Under the pieces are notes generated by a model. That model did not search any database. It saw nothing but the letters and a program-made list of their open reading frames with translations, and was not told the origin of the DNA. DNA of 64,000 bases from Bacteroidota bacterium (GTDB lineage Bacteria > Bacteroidota > Bacteroidia > B-17B0 > Aurantibacillaceae): positions 53,634 through 117,633 of the forward strand of contig JACCXH010000073.1 in the NCBI GenBank assembly GCA_013697245.1, in the 5' to 3' direction. Positions 62,180 to 64,000 of the stretch are shown piece after piece (position 1 is the first letter of the stretch; every line of letters begins with the position of its first letter). Both the position numbers and the translations under genes were made by a program.

Positions 62180-62980
62180 TTATACGTTGCCAAGCAGGCA
62201 CATGGTGTCCATGGTTGGCGAATTTGCGCCTCCGCTTTTTTCAATGGTAACAGCAAAAGATTGCGCACCTTTTATTGACTTCATTTTTTGAAAAGTAGAA
62301 TCAGCAGAAAGTTCAATTACCCCGGCATCAACAGGTTTGCCATCAATAATTGCCCAAAGTTGATATTGTTTATCGCTTGGCGTTGCAGGCAAGGCAGCAG
62401 CATTAAAATATACATCGCTGGTCTCAACATTCCAATGCACCAATGCTGAAGTTGACGCTAACGAGTTCATTCCTTTAAGGCCAATAGTTTTTATTCTTGG
62501 ATCGGATAATATTTGAAGTTTGGATGTGGCAACTACCAAAGCCGTTTGTTGCGAGCTTAATTGTTCGTCAAGGCTTGTGTTGGAGGTAATTGCTTTTGTT
62601 AGCTCAGAATGTAATTCGTTTAATTTTGACTTAATTGAAAAAACATAGATCATACTTGTTATTACAAACACAAGGCTGGCGGCAATTCCTAATTTATATA
62701 AACGAATTATTTTAGTGTCGTTGTTTAATGGAATTACTTTTGCTGTTTGTTGCGGTCCGGAAAATAATTGTTCAGTGAGCTTATTTTTAAGCTCTTTATT
62801 TATTGGTGTAATAGATTGAGAAGAATAACGAATCAGCGCCTCTTCAATTAACTCAATTTCATCTGTTAGCGATGGATGTTTTAAGCACAAATTGTTGATC
62901 ATCTCATTTTCTTCGGCACTGGCAGTACCTAAAACGTAGCTTTCTAATAAGCCGGAGGATATAACTTCGTATTCGTTCAC
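62180..62980 (-). CDS. Anti-sigma factor (RskA-like, anti-sigma-K)
   Basis: Single-pass membrane protein of 266 residues. A cytosolic N-terminal domain (about 1-85: SGLLESYVLGTASAEENEMI, as in anti-sigma-K proteins) binds the sigma factor. A membrane helix (about 93-112, LGIAASLVFVITSMIYVF) and a coiled coil (about 115-150) follow. The periplasmic RskA domain (about 170-266) contains ALPATPSDKQYQLWAIIDGK. It starts with GTG and overlaps the sigma gene by 4 bp, as expected for a sigma/anti-sigma pair. Confidence 0.9.
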   Translation of the reverse strand: MNEYEVISSGLLESYVLGTASAEENEMINNLCLKHPSLTDEIELIEEALIRYSSQSITPINKELKNKLTEQLFSGPQQTAKVIPLNNDTKIIRLYKLGIAASLVFVITSMIYVFSIKSKLNELHSELTKAITSNTSLDEQLSSQQTALVVATSKLQILSDPRIKTIGLKGMNSLASTSALVHWNVETSDVYFNAAALPATPSDKQYQLWAIIDGKPVDAGVIELSADSTFQKMKSIKGAQSFAVTIEKSGGANSPTMDTMCLLGNV

Positions 62981-63537
62981 TGTAAAAATTCCTTTTTTGT
63001 TAGATCGCGTAATGTTAGTATTGCCTGCCTTACTTTTGTTTTTACAGTACCAAGAGGTAAATTTAATTTTTTTGAAATTTCTTCTTGTGTATACCCTTCA
63101 AAATAGGCCAGATCTATAATTATTTTATGCTCTTCTTTTAACGTGTTTAAAATTGTTTTTAGGCCAATAGATTCGTGAGCAATATCATTAAAATATAAAT
63201 TACTCTTTTGATATACGGTATCACTTGAGCTTTGGATTTTTGTTTTTATTTTTTCATGTTTCGAACGCGTGCTGTCTATTGCTAAATTCCTTGCAATATT
63301 AAGCATCCAGGTATACAAACGACCTTTTGATTCTTCGTAGCTTGCAAAATTATTCCAGATCTTTACAAATGTATTCTGCAAAACATCTTCGGCTTCTTCC
63401 TGGCTTGTTACAATAGAATTAATAACACCAAATAATGCTTTCGAATAATTATCATATAAATAAGTAAACGCTTTTTGATTGCGCTGTCTTATAAGATTAA
63501 TAAGTTCGTCTTGACTATATGTTATTTTTTTTGTCAA
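62977..63537 (-). CDS. ECF-type RNA polymerase sigma factor (SigK-like)
   Basis: Sigma-70 family protein of 186 residues. Region 2 (about 20-85: AFTYLYDNYSKALFGVI, EDVLQNTFVKIWNNFASYEE, LYTWMLNIARNLAIDSTRS) contacts the -10 element. Region 4 (about 130-180: IIDLAYFEGYTQEEISKKLN, LPLGTVKTKVRQAILTLR) is the helix-turn-helix for the -35. Start is TTG at 63537, fixed by an in-frame stop immediately upstream. Co-transcribed and coupled to its anti-sigma factor. Confidence 0.94.
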   Translation of the reverse strand: MTKKITYSQDELINLIRQRNQKAFTYLYDNYSKALFGVINSIVTSQEEAEDVLQNTFVKIWNNFASYEESKGRLYTWMLNIARNLAIDSTRSKHEKIKTKIQSSSDTVYQKSNLYFNDIAHESIGLKTILNTLKEEHKIIIDLAYFEGYTQEEISKKLNLPLGTVKTKVRQAILTLRDLTKKEFLQ

Positions 63538-63793
63538 TTATGTTTTAGAAATATACGAATAAAGTAGCAATTTTTTTTGGAATTATGTTTAATGTGGCAG
63601 TTTAGTAATACTGTCGGACATCACTTTGAATAACATTTATAAGGTCACAACTATTCACTTATTATTTACGTAAACGGCAATATAAAAGATTTAAAAGAGC
63701 TAAATAATATACTTAATAAAATGATTATCAACGAAGTACATATACGTTGTGTACATGACAAACCTAAGACCTAAATTGAACGTATATTTAAAT
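63538..63793. other. AT-rich intergenic stretch with no clear gene
   Basis: No frame longer than about 20 codons looks protein-like, and no RNA gene is recognisable. It probably contains the sigma-gene promoter at its left end; the remainder may be decayed coding sequence. Confidence 0.4.
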
Positions 63794-63913
63794 ATGAAAA
63801 CAGCGATCGTAATTGGTGCAACAGGTTTAGTGGGAGCTTATTTAGTAAATAAATTAAACGATTCAAAGCTATATAGGGTTCACTCAATAAGTCCAACAAA
63901 TATTTTCGGATAA
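63794..63913 (+). pseudogene. Truncated NAD(P)-binding Rossmann-fold gene remnant
   Basis: A 39-codon frame starts with a textbook dinucleotide-binding motif (MKTAIVIGATGLVGAYLVNK) of epimerase/NAD(P)H-binding oxidoreductases, then stops at TAA 63911. Family members are about 200 residues or more. No continuation is evident in the other frames before the window edge, so this is likely a truncated remnant. Confidence 0.6.
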
Positions 63914-63970
63914 AATATATTTAGCAGGGTTATTTTAAATTTATATAAAGCATTTTTAATAAAAGTAAAG

Positions 63971-64000
63971 ACGTGCTGTTGCACCAACCTTATTAGGTTG
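63971..64000. repeat. Inverted repeat cut by the window edge
   Basis: Two adjacent small hairpins, GTGC-TGTT-GCAC (63973-63984) and CAACCT-TATT-AGGTTG (63985-64000). The layout suggests the left arm of a longer palindrome centred on the TATT at 63991-63994. Confidence 0.35.

Overview
The window comes from the chromosome of an AT-rich member of the Bacteroidota. Support for this: four large secreted proteins end in type IX secretion (T9SS) type A sorting domains, lipoproteins and exported proteins are frequent, start sites mostly lack Shine-Dalgarno sequences, and the SiaA/SiaB/SiaC-like module, ELWxxDGT-repeat protein and PD40/OmpA protein are typical of the phylum. Menaquinone is probably made by the futalosine route (mqnB, mqnD). 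Genus and family cannot be fixed from the sequence alone.

Left core region (1-41.6 kb). It opens with a partial TerB-like gene and a giant exported protein of about 1,500 residues. Next is a partner-switching module: a tandem-duplicated SiaB-type kinase, its SiaC-type substrate, and a convergent TPR/PP2C phosphatase. Housekeeping and metabolic genes follow: purL, dusB, a double VOC-domain protein, kbl, an M20 dipeptidase, folA, mqnD/mqnB, two 6-pyruvoyl-tetrahydropterin-synthase-like paralogues with folE, nadK, and a selenium pair (selD, mnmH). T9SS-secreted proteins and exported proteins of unknown role are interspersed.

Island (about 41.65-56.52 kb). A 21-bp perfect direct repeat of the 3' end of a tRNA-Arg(CCT) gene lies at 41653-41673. 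The intact tRNA is at the other end (56498-56569, minus strand). The 14.8 kb between them is very likely a genomic island inserted at the tRNA 3' end. Its cargo is a stress and redox package: a di-domain cytochrome-like lipoprotein, a beta-CASP metallo-beta-lactamase nuclease overlapping an ATP-cone/restriction-nuclease fusion, a CPBP protease, a TauE-type transporter, two double-domain universal stress proteins, DoxX, ChaN, thioredoxin, patatin, a TerB-like protein, several small unknown proteins, and two Cys-rich four-helix (Csp-like copper-binding) proteins. Control is probably by a PAS histidine kinase and a response regulator fused to a Crp-type cNMP/HTH module. Three promoter regions in the island share a TGAG-N4-CTCA-like dyad that could be its operator. 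I found no integrase.

Right core region (56.7-64 kb). It holds a T9SS protein, an M1 peptidase with a T9SS domain, hemE, a MITE-like inverted-repeat element, and an anti-sigma/ECF sigma pair. The window ends in a degraded stretch with a truncated Rossmann-fold ORF and an inverted repeat cut by the window edge.
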